Under the pieces are notes generated by a model that was not told the origin of the DNA, did not search any database, and saw nothing but the letters and a program-made list of their open reading frames with translations. A DNA stretch of 5,300 bases from Acinetobacter sp. (GTDB taxonomy: Bacteria; Pseudomonadota; Gammaproteobacteria; Pseudomonadales; Moraxellaceae). This document shows, one piece after another, positions 1-5,300 of this stretch. The translations under genes and the position numbers were made by a program. The first letter of the stretch is position 1; each line of letters starts with the position of its first letter. The DNA is taken from the NCBI GenBank assembly GCA_030152675.1, contig JASLIY010000158.1, positions 1 through 5,300 of the forward strand, in the 5' to 3' direction.

Positions 1-59
1 CAATTTCTCAATTTCTCAATTTCTCAATTTCTCAATTTCTCAATTTCTCAATTTCTCAA
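1..59. repeat. 8-bp tandem repeat (CAATTTCT), seven copies plus a partial
   Basis: Seven perfect, head-to-tail copies of the octamer CAATTTCT fill bases 1-56, followed by CAA. The array starts at the window edge, so the true copy number may be larger. Because 8 is not a multiple of 3, all three plus-strand frames read the same eight-residue cycle (Q-F-L-N-F-S-I-S) and stay open through the array, closing at 72-90. The minus strand meets TGA stops in every frame. It may be intergenic or the extreme 3' end of an upstream plus-strand gene; the window cannot decide. Perfect copies suggest recent slippage expansion. Confidence 0.95.
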
Positions 60-210
60 CAACCATACAAATAGCCTAAGTACTTTGTAAGATACATGAC
101 ATCGAATTTACGTCTAATTCACTGAAGGTGCTGGGCATTCAGACTTGCCGAACCGATCTCGGCTTGATGCGCATAAGACAGACAAGCTGTGAAATTGATA
201 ACGACCCTAG

Positions 211-235
211 GAGCAAATCTTGATGCTCAGATTTG
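211..235. promoter_or_regulatory. Overlapping inverted repeats, possible operator or leader hairpin
   Basis: CAAATCT (214-220) is matched by AGATTTG (229-235) across an 8-nt loop. A second, mutually exclusive pairing exists between GAGCA (211-215) and TGCTC (224-228). The arms are short, so this could be chance. If functional it would be a regulator-binding site, since it lies just upstream of the promoter candidate at 241-269. No regulator can be named. Confidence 0.2.
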
Positions 236-240
236 GTAAA

Positions 241-269
241 TTGAACTAATCTCACCGGATTGATTTAAA
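241..269 (+). promoter_or_regulatory. Weak sigma70-like promoter candidate for the CoA-transferase operon
   Basis: TTGAAC (241-246, four of six matches to the -35 consensus) is separated by exactly 17 bp from TTTAAA (264-269, four of six matches to the -10 consensus). Transcription would begin near 276 and leave a leader of about 80 nt. It is the best-spaced pair seen in the leader, but both boxes are mediocre, so this is only a candidate. Confidence 0.25.
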
Positions 270-285
270 AAACTCATCAATCAAT
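259..285. promoter_or_regulatory. Inverted repeat ATTGATT-N13-AATCAAT, possible operator
   Basis: ATTGATT (259-265) and its exact reverse complement AATCAAT (279-285) are separated by 13 bp, putting the two half-sites on the same helix face about two turns apart. The repeat overlaps the -10 box and expected start site of the promoter candidate at 241-269, a location typical of repressor sites. In AT-rich intergenic DNA, 7-bp arms can arise by chance, and no regulator gene is visible. Confidence 0.25.
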
Positions 286-356
286 GACATCATTCAATTT
301 CTCTTGTCGCTGAGATACTGCTACAACTGATCCTAGAGGATTAAGGAAATAAAACT

Positions 357-1058
357 ATGGATAAGGTTGTTTCATCAGCACAAGTTGCATTACAAGATGT
401 GGTCGCGTCAGGTCAAACCATCGCCGTGGGTGGCTTTGGACTGTGTGGTATCCCCGAAGCATTGATCACTGCACTGAAACAGACTGGCGTCGATCAACTG
501 ACCTGTGTCAGTAACAATGCCGGTATTGATGGCGTGGGGCTAGGGATTTTACTGGAATCCAAACAAATCAAGAAAATGATCGCCTCCTACGTGGGGGAGA
601 ACAAAGAGTTTGAGCGCCAGTATCTCTCTGGTGAACTCGAAGTTGAACTCACGCCACAAGGCACGTTGGCAGAAAAATTACGTGCGGGTGGGGCGGGCAT
701 CCCAGCATTTTATACCGCCACAGGTTATGGCACCTTGGTGGCTGAGAATAAAGAGCAACGCGATTTTAACGGTCAGCATTATATTTTAGAGCAGTCGATT
801 GTCGCGGATGTGGCTTTGGTCAAAGCCTTTAAGGCGGATCGTGCCGGCAATTTAATTTTTAGAAAAACAGCCCGTAACTTCAATCCAGAATGCGCGATGG
901 CTGGGAAGTTTACCATCGTCGAAGTAGAACAGATCGTGGAAATCGGTGAGCTTGATCCGGACGAGGTTCATCTGCCGGGGATCTATGTGGATCGTATCGT
1001 ACTCAATGCGACACCAGAGAAACGCATTGAACAGAAAACCTTAACCACATCGGCATAA
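357..1058 (+). CDS. scoA: Succinyl-CoA:3-oxoacid CoA-transferase, subunit A
   Basis: This is the alpha subunit of a family I CoA-transferase. With subunit B it moves CoA from succinyl-CoA to acetoacetate, giving acetoacetyl-CoA and succinate in the cytoplasm. The 233 residues are normal for a bacterial SCOT A subunit. Visible signatures are the CoA-transferase motif GGFGLCGIP (25-33), SNNAG (52-56), and the stretch from SYVGEN (77-82) through [14 protein letters not shown] (90-103) to [12 protein letters not shown] (109-120). The last of these is strikingly close to the N-terminal half of mammalian mitochondrial SCOT and less like E. coli AtoD. The ATG start is supported by AAGGA at 343-347, 9 nt upstream. 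Subunit B follows after 24 bp, so the two are surely co-transcribed. Annotation pipelines may name it atoD or lpsI; the SCOT assignment is more specific. Substrate choice is inferred from the family. Confidence 0.95.
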   Translation: MDKVVSSAQVALQDVVASGQTIAVGGFGLCGIPEALITALKQTGVDQLTCVSNNAGIDGVGLGILLESKQIKKMIASYVGENKEFERQYLSGELEVELTPQGTLAEKLRAGGAGIPAFYTATGYGTLVAENKEQRDFNGQHYILEQSIVADVALVKAFKADRAGNLIFRKTARNFNPECAMAGKFTIVEVEQIVEIGELDPDEVHLPGIYVDRIVLNATPEKRIEQKTLTTSA

Positions 1059-1082
1059 CGGGATATTACTGAGGGAATAGAC

Positions 1083-1715
1083 ATGGCGTGGAATAAACAA
1101 CAAATGGCACAACGTGCCGCACAAGAGTTACAAGACGGTTTTTATGTCAACTTAGGCATCGGCCTACCGACCTTGGTAGCGAATTATATCCCTGAAAATA
1201 TGGACGTTTGGCTACATTCTGAAAATGGCTTATTGGGCATTGGCGAGTTCCCAACCGAGGAGACTGTCGATGCAGACTTAATTAATGCTGGGAAGCAAAC
1301 TGTGACTGTGCGTCAAGGTGGGGCATTTTTTTCCAGTGCCGAATCTTTTGCCATGATCCGTGGTGGTCATGTCAATCTGGCAATCTTGGGGGCGATGGAA
1401 GTCTCAGAACAAGGTGACTTGGCCAACTGGATGATTCCGGGGAAAAAAGTCAAAGGTATGGGCGGGGCCATGGATCTGGTTGCCGGCGTACAAAAAGTGG
1501 TGGTGTTGATGGAACATAGCACCAAAGATGGACAAGCTAAAATTTTACCTGAGTGCAGTTTGCCGCTCACTGGGCGCGCCGTGGTGCAGCGCATCATTAG
1601 TGATTTGGGTGTGTTTGATATTACCGATGCGGGTGTACGTGTGGTTGAACTGGCAGACGATGTTGATTTTGACACGGTGCAGCAACTGACTGCCGTCAAG
1701 CTTATACCGGCTTAA
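1083..1715 (+). CDS. scoB: Succinyl-CoA:3-oxoacid CoA-transferase, subunit B
   Basis: This is the beta subunit, which carries the catalytic glutamate. In this family the glutamate forms an acyl anhydride and then a glutamyl-CoA thioester during CoA transfer. It is Glu47 in the SENG motif (46-49; codon at 1221-1223). Other family landmarks are VNLGIGLPT (22-30), IRGGH (92-96), LANWMIPGK (113-121), GMGGAMDL (125-132) and MEHSTKDG (143-150). The 210 residues match the usual length of about 207-216, and no key residue is missing. The start at ATG 1083 is supported by GAGGGA at 1071-1076, 6 nt upstream. It lies 24 bp behind subunit A in the same operon, and the heteromer of the two should be the active enzyme. 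Human SCOT is the same pair fused into one chain. It may be listed elsewhere as atoA or lpsJ. Confidence 0.95.
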   Translation: MAWNKQQMAQRAAQELQDGFYVNLGIGLPTLVANYIPENMDVWLHSENGLLGIGEFPTEETVDADLINAGKQTVTVRQGGAFFSSAESFAMIRGGHVNLAILGAMEVSEQGDLANWMIPGKKVKGMGGAMDLVAGVQKVVVLMEHSTKDGQAKILPECSLPLTGRAVVQRIISDLGVFDITDAGVRVVELADDVDFDTVQQLTAVKLIPA

Positions 1716-1733
1716 AGTTTTAATCGCATTAGC

Positions 1734-1746
1734 TTGAAGTATTCAA
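1734..1746. promoter_or_regulatory. Perfect 13-bp palindrome in the scoB-atoE gap
   Basis: TTGAA (1734-1738) and TTCAA (1742-1746) flank the central GTA, about 20 bp after the scoB stop codon. The arms are only 5 bp, so the site could be fortuitous. It might be a regulator site, or the start of a secondary promoter region for the transporter gene, but no good -35/-10 pair with proper spacing accompanies it. Confidence 0.15.
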
Positions 1747-1800
1747 CAATTCATTAATACACAATAAGTCAATGCAAAGGCGTGGAGAGCGCTTTATAAC

Positions 1801-1835
1801 AGGTCAGACCCATCGATATGGATGGAGTCTGACTT
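1801..1835 (+). promoter_or_regulatory. Stem-loop in the intercistronic leader of the transporter gene
   Basis: GTCAGACCCATC (1803-1814) pairs with GATGG-A-GTCTGAC (1821-1833). This gives a 12-bp stem with one bulged A (1826) and a GATATG loop, extended by A1801-T1835 and a G1802-T1834 wobble. No T-run follows, so it is not a normal intrinsic terminator. It ends 9 nt before the Shine-Dalgarno AAGGA (1845-1849) of the transporter gene, so it may modulate translation, mark an RNA-processing site or protect the downstream mRNA. Structure is seen; function is inferred. Confidence 0.45.
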
Positions 1836-1856
1836 CATGCATTCAAGGAAGAATAT

Positions 1857-3275
1857 ATGATTAATCAAAAGTCAGGATTTTTTGAACGTATTGCAGTGAG
1901 CATCAGTAATTGGTCGGAGAAATGGTTTCCAGACTCTTATGTGTTTGCACTGCTGGGTGTCATTATCGTTGCGGTTGCTGCATGGTCGATTGGCGCACCT
2001 GCGACATCGATTAGTGGTGCATTTGGGGATGGCTTTTGGAGTTTAATTCCATTTACGCTGCAAATGACGATGTTGATTGTCTGTGGGTACGTTGTATCGG
2101 TCTCCAAACCCGTTGAGAAAATAATTCAAGCGCTGGCCAAAATACCAAATGATGGTCGTATGGCTGTGGTGCTGGTGGCCTTTGTTAGCCTAAGCATTTC
2201 TTTGATTCAATGGGCCATGAGTACCGTGTTGACCGCGCTCTTGGTTATTGCACTGGCGAAGCGTAAAGATTTAAATATGGATTATCGCGCCGCTGCTGCT
2301 GCAGCATTTGTCGGGATGGGGGCAACATGGGCACTGGGATTGAGTTCCTCTGCGGCACAGATACAGGCCAACAAAGGCAGTTTGCCTGACAATATCTATC
2401 AACTCACTGGTGTGATTCCATTTTCAGAAACGATTTTCTTGTGGCAGTCGATATTGATGGTGGTGGTGTTAATTGTTTTATCAGTCGCAATCGCCTATTG
2501 GTCGGCCCCAAAAGGAAAGAACGTCAAGACTCTGGAACATTTTGATATTCAATTTGATGAGGACGCTGCCGCTGCTGAGCCAAATCAGGCTAAACGTCCG
2601 GGGGATTGGCTAGAAACCTCGCCATTATTGACCATTATTGTTTTTTTGATTGGTCTGTTTTGGATTTATGCGCAGTTTGTGCAAAATGACCCAATGTTGG
2701 CGATTTCCAATCTAAATACCTATAACTTCTTGTTTTTGATGTTAGGTTTAATCTTGCATGGCACGCCGAGGAACTTTCTCAATGCCGTACAAAAGGCCGT
2801 ACCCGCATGTTCTGGGGTTCTGATTCAGTTCCCACTCTACGGTAGTATTGCTTACATGATGACCAAGGCGGTGAATGTCGAGGGTCATTCGGTCTCGCAT
2901 TATATTGCGAACTTCTTTGTTTCTGTGTCCAATCAGGAAACCTTTCCCGTGGTGATGGGCGTTTACTCTGCGGTGTTAGGGTTCTTTGTTCCATCTGGTG
3001 GCGGGAAGTGGATTATTGAAGCACCTTATGTGATGCAAGCTGCCAATGATTTGAAGGTTCATCTTGGTTGGTCAGTGCAAGTTTATAATGCTGCTGAAGC
3101 CTTGCCGAACTTTATCAATCCCTTTTTCATGTTACCGATGCTGGGCATATTGAAACTAAAAGCCAAGGATGTGATCGGGTTTACCGTGACACAGCTCATT
3201 TTTCATTTACCCGTGGTGTTGTTTTTACTGTGGATCTTGGGAAGAACGCTGACCTATATCCCACCTCAGTTTTAA
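1857..3275 (+). CDS. atoE: AtoE-family short-chain fatty acid / acetoacetate transporter
   Basis: This is an inner-membrane transporter of the short-chain fatty acid transporter family (E. coli AtoE type), predicted to import acetoacetate, butyrate or similar acids for the adjacent CoA-transferase. At 472 residues it is somewhat longer than E. coli AtoE (about 440). Hydrophobic segments occur near residues 27-47, 59-81, 102-134, 145-162, 191-215, 256-275, 290-302, 317-336, 364-380 and 441-467. A polar, acidic, probably cytoplasmic loop lies at 217-252. Family-like stretches include FPDSYVFALL (24-33), GDGFWSLIPF (57-66) and FPVVMGVYSA...FVPSGGGKW (373-385), the last closely resembling the AtoE motif that ends VPSGGGHW. 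The ATG start has AAGGA at 1845-1849, 7 nt upstream. It follows scoB by 141 bp, longer than an ordinary operon gap and containing a stem-loop, so partly separate expression is possible. The exact substrate is not fixed by the sequence. Confidence 0.92.
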   Translation: MINQKSGFFERIAVSISNWSEKWFPDSYVFALLGVIIVAVAAWSIGAPATSISGAFGDGFWSLIPFTLQMTMLIVCGYVVSVSKPVEKIIQALAKIPNDGRMAVVLVAFVSLSISLIQWAMSTVLTALLVIALAKRKDLNMDYRAAAAAAFVGMGATWALGLSSSAAQIQANKGSLPDNIYQLTGVIPFSETIFLWQSILMVVVLIVLSVAIAYWSAPKGKNVKTLEHFDIQFDEDAAAAEPNQAKRPGDWLETSPLLTIIVFLIGLFWIYAQFVQNDPMLAISNLNTYNFLFLMLGLILHGTPRNFLNAVQKAVPACSGVLIQFPLYGSIAYMMTKAVNVEGHSVSHYIANFFVSVSNQETFPVVMGVYSAVLGFFVPSGGGKWIIEAPYVMQAANDLKVHLGWSVQVYNAAEALPNFINPFFMLPMLGILKLKAKDVIGFTVTQLIFHLPVVLFLLWILGRTLTYIPPQF

Positions 3276-3282
3276 TTCAATC

Positions 3283-3320
3283 ACAAAAGCCAAAGTACTT
3301 CGGTACTTTGGCTTTTGTTT
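3283..3320 (+). terminator. Intrinsic terminator after atoE, probably bidirectional
   Basis: Bases 3283-3298 pair perfectly with 3303-3318 (16 bp, core AAAAGCCAAAGTAC) around the very stable tetraloop TTCG closed by C-G. The plus strand ends in a T-rich tail (TTTTGTTT, 3313-3320), giving a typical rho-independent terminator starting 8 nt after the atoE stop. Read on the minus strand, the same stem ends in CTTTTG, so it could also stop transcripts of the convergent desulfurase gene, whose stop codon is about 100 bp away. Confidence 0.93.
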
Positions 3321-3330
3321 ATAAGCTGAG

Positions 3331-3363
3331 ATCAGAAGTGTTAAGCGCTTGACTGTATCTGAT
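3331..3363. other. Imperfect dyad around AAGCGCTT between convergent genes
   Basis: ATCAGA (3331-3336) and TCTGAT (3358-3363) form perfect outer arms around a 14-bp near-palindrome, GTTAAGCGCTTGAC (3340-3353), whose core AAGCGCTT is self-complementary. There is no T-run on either side, so a second intrinsic terminator is not supported. It may be a protein-binding site or an mRNA 3'-end structure of the minus-strand gene. Significance is uncertain. Confidence 0.3.
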
Positions 3364-3415
3364 TTAAGCTCACTGGATCGCTGGTGGTGAGGTAGGTACA
3401 GATCAAAACAGCAAA

Positions 3416-5300
3416 TCAAAAAACCTGTTGTTTGCGAGTCAGTTGGTGTAACGCTGAGACCAAGATATCAACTTCTTCATAGGTGTTATAAAAAGCCAGT
3501 GACGGTCGCACGGTTTTCTCCACCCCAAAACGTCGCAGGATCGGCTGCGCACAATGATGTCCAGCGCGCACCGCGATGCCTTGACGATTTAAGGCTTGGC
3601 CCACTTGTTCTGGTCGATAGCCTTGTAATACAAAGGACATCACGCTGGCTTTATTCAGTGCCGTACCGATCAAACGTAAACCGGGAACACTGAGTAAACC
3701 ATTTTGTGCATATTGCAATAAATCATGCTCATAGCGTGCAATTTGATGTATGCCAATATTTTCCACATACTCCAATGCTGCGCCTAGCCCCACGGCATCG
3801 GCAATATTCCCCGTACCAGCTTCAAACTTTTGCGGTGCTGATTGATAGATCACGTGTTTAAAGCGCACATCCTCGATCATGTTGCCGCCCCCTTGCCATT
3901 CCGGCATGCTTTCAAGCAATTCAGCTTTGGCATATACCACGCCCATACCGGTAGGAGCAAAGACTTTATGCCCCGAAAATACAAAAAAATCAGCATCTAG
4001 CGCACGTACTTGGGTCGGCATATGCGAAACGGATTGGGCACCATCGACCAAGACCCGAATGTTTTTGGCATGCGCCATTTCAATCACTTCAGCAACTGGG
4101 GTGATGGTCCCTAAGGCATTCGAGACTTGGGTAAGACTGACCAACTTGGTGCGTGGCGTTAATAAACTCGGCACATGTTCCAAGATCAGTTGACCACTCT
4201 CATCGACCGGAATGACTTTGAGCTTGGCACCAGTGAGTTGACACAGTTGATACCACGGCACGATGTTGGCATGGTGCTCTAGGTGTGACACTAAAATCTC
4301 ATCGCCAGCATGAATGTTTTGTACTCCCCAAGTTTTGGCGATTAAGTTAATTCCCTCCGTGGCACCACGCACAAAGATGATCTCATTGGGAGATTCAGCG
4401 CCGATGAAGCGTGCCACCACCTCGCGCGCATGTTCATAAGCATCGGTGGCACGTGCAGCAAGCTCATGTGCAGCGCGATGAATGTTGGAGTTTTCATATT
4501 GATAAAAATGGCTAATCCGATCGATTACCTGTTGCGGTTTTTGGGTGGTGGCAGCATTGTCCAACCAAATCAAAGGATGGCCGTGTATGCGCTGTGACAG
4601 GATGGGAAAGTCTTGCCGTATACGTTGAACATCAAGCACTTGATTCAATGCTTGATGCTCCTGTGCGAGCTGTGATTCAGGATACAAATGGGGCTTAGAC
4701 TGTGCTGGCTGATCTAAGTCGGGAGCTTGCAAAAAATAATACGGCGCTGTGGTCGGATTTGAACTTGGCTCAGGCCGATGCGCGTTTGTCTCAGGATCTG
4801 GACTGTGCTTTTCGGGTGCCGATTGGATCTGTATCGGCGCATCCATCGGGCGATCGGGATCGGGGAACGCAACATCTTGTTGATTCAACCTATTGGTCAC
4901 AGTATCTCGCGCACTGTGATCGCTATGGGGCGTGGCAGATGCAAACTCATCGATGAAATAAAATCCCGAAAGCTGTGTCGGTGGGGTTGATGGGGGAGAC
5001 GCTGTTGGGATAGGCGGTGGCATTGCCGGAGTTGCCCATGTTTCAGGGCTTTCTGCTGCTATTGGTGTTATTGATGCTGTTGATGGTGTAGGCCAAGTGA
5101 GCTGTTGTCGCTCAGGTACTGCATGATCCACGACTTGATCGCGGACTTGAGGAAACTGCGGCTCAAATGGCGCTTTGGGCAAGGCCGCCCCTCCGATTAC
5201 TGGCAATGATGCCAGACCACGGCGCTCAGGATGATCGGGATAGTTGGGAATATGCTCAGGCAAGTCTGGATTGAGACTTTTTTGATAGGCGATATTCGGT
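3416..5300 (-). CDS. Family 2A encapsulin cargo cysteine desulfurase (SufS-like), 5' end outside window
   Basis: This is a PLP-dependent type II (SufS/CsdA) cysteine desulfurase that converts cysteine to alanine plus an enzyme persulfide. Residues are numbered from the TTG at 5263. The catalytic domain (about 212-615) is full length. It has LDNAATTQKP (234-243), the LEHHANIVPW histidines (330-331), VDGAQ (406-410; Asp407 and Gln410 contact PLP), SGHK with PLP lysine Lys433, and RAGHHCAQP with catalytic Cys571. Ahead of it lie about 210 low-complexity residues, some 20% proline and without cysteine, absent from ordinary SufS. That architecture marks the cargo of family 2A (SrpI-type) encapsulins, where the disordered tail directs loading into the shell. 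The TTG has no Shine-Dalgarno, and the frame stays open for 12 more codons to the edge with no ATG or GTG, so the true start lies beyond 5300. No suf genes adjoin it. The enzyme class is certain; the cargo role is inferred from architecture. Confidence 0.93.
   Translation of the reverse strand, partial: PNIAYQKSLNPDLPEHIPNYPDHPERRGLASLPVIGGAALPKAPFEPQFPQVRDQVVDHAVPERQQLTWPTPSTASITPIAAESPETWATPAMPPPIPTASPPSTPPTQLSGFYFIDEFASATPHSDHSARDTVTNRLNQQDVAFPDPDRPMDAPIQIQSAPEKHSPDPETNAHRPEPSSNPTTAPYYFLQAPDLDQPAQSKPHLYPESQLAQEHQALNQVLDVQRIRQDFPILSQRIHGHPLIWLDNAATTQKPQQVIDRISHFYQYENSNIHRAAHELAARATDAYEHAREVVARFIGAESPNEIIFVRGATEGINLIAKTWGVQNIHAGDEILVSHLEHHANIVPWYQLCQLTGAKLKVIPVDESGQLILEHVPSLLTPRTKLVSLTQVSNALGTITPVAEVIEMAHAKNIRVLVDGAQSVSHMPTQVRALDADFFVFSGHKVFAPTGMGVVYAKAELLESMPEWQGGGNMIEDVRFKHVIYQSAPQKFEAGTGNIADAVGLGAALEYVENIGIHQIARYEHDLLQYAQNGLLSVPGLRLIGTALNKASVMSFVLQGYRPEQVGQALNRQGIAVRAGHHCAQPILRRFGVEKTVRPSLAFYNTYEEVDILVSALHQLTRKQQVF

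Larger units (their letters stand above)
60..356. other. Gene-free leader upstream of the CoA-transferase operon
   Basis: No convincing coding frame is present on either strand; the ATG at 96 closes after nine codons. The stretch holds two short inverted repeats (211-235 and 259-285) and one weak sigma70-like promoter candidate (241-269). No tRNA-like or recognisable riboswitch structure was seen. It presumably carries the promoter and control sites of the downstream operon. Confidence 0.6.

Noticed and set aside
1..59. CRISPR array
   Set aside because: The units are 8 bp and directly adjacent, with no unique spacers.
1..90. Peptide repeat protein encoded by the 8-bp array
   Set aside because: All three plus frames are open only because a stop-free octamer reads the same in each. 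They all close by base 90 and no start is visible, so coding is possible only as the tail of an unseen gene.
133..148. Sigma54-like promoter (GG ... TTGC) upstream of the ato-type operon
   Set aside because: GG at 134-135 and GC at 147-148 are 11 bp apart instead of the required 10, and the rest of the -24 box does not match. Ato operons in E. coli use sigma54, but that alone does not support a site here.
1367..1699. Minus-strand open frame inside scoB
   Set aside because: It is antisense to a clear catalytic subunit, has serine/threonine-rich shadow-like composition and no recognisable domain.
2779..2994. Minus-strand open frame inside atoE
   Set aside because: It is antisense to conserved transporter sequence, and its arginine- and proline-rich composition is typical of a shadow frame.
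3225..3419. Minus-strand open frame across the end of atoE and the convergent gap
   Set aside because: It runs through the terminator stem and overlaps the atoE 3' end, with no recognisable motif.
3499..3693. Plus-strand open frame opposite the end of the desulfurase catalytic domain
   Set aside because: It lies antisense to the catalytic cysteine region and has no family features.
3879..4193. Plus-strand open frame opposite the PLP-binding region of the desulfurase
   Set aside because: The opposite strand encodes conserved VDGAQ and SGHK motifs, which explain the open frame.
3416..4630. Ordinary housekeeping SufS of a suf operon
   Set aside because: No sufB, sufC, sufD, sufE or sufU gene adjoins the visible part, and ordinary SufS lacks a disordered tail of more than 200 residues.
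4702..4990. Two overlapping plus-strand frames opposite the low-complexity tail
   Set aside because: They are shadows of the proline-rich coding bias on the minus strand. Neither has a clear ribosome site or recognisable domain, and they overlap each other in different frames.

Overview
The window looks like chromosome from a gamma-proteobacterium of the Acinetobacter/Moraxellaceae type. This is inferred from the gene content (an acetoacetate-utilisation cluster beside an encapsulin-cargo cysteine desulfurase), the moderate base composition, and the style of the terminator (AAAAGCC stem, TTCG loop, GGCTTTT). The species cannot be fixed from the sequence alone.

Layout. Positions 1-59 are a perfect 8-bp tandem repeat that runs off the left edge. 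Positions 60-356 hold no gene, but contain a few short inverted repeats and a weak promoter candidate. From 357 to 3275, three plus-strand genes lie in line: the two subunits of a succinyl-CoA:3-oxoacid CoA-transferase (24 bp apart) and, after a 141-bp gap with a strong stem-loop, an AtoE-type short-chain fatty acid/acetoacetate transporter. A near-perfect stem with a TTCG loop at 3283-3318 ends this unit. From 3416 to the right edge, on the minus strand and convergent with the first unit, is a SufS-like cysteine desulfurase with a very long proline-rich N-terminal tail. It is incomplete, because its reading frame is still open at base 5300.

How the genes work together. The transporter probably brings acetoacetate or a related short-chain acid into the cell. 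The CoA-transferase then activates it with succinyl-CoA to acetoacetyl-CoA, which a thiolase (not in this window) can split to acetyl-CoA. The minus-strand gene is a separate unit. Its architecture (at least about 220 low-complexity residues followed by a complete type II cysteine desulfurase) is that of the cargo enzyme of family 2A encapsulin nanocompartments, protein shells linked to sulfur storage. The shell gene is not in the window; if this reading is right it should lie near the gene, most simply beyond the right edge.
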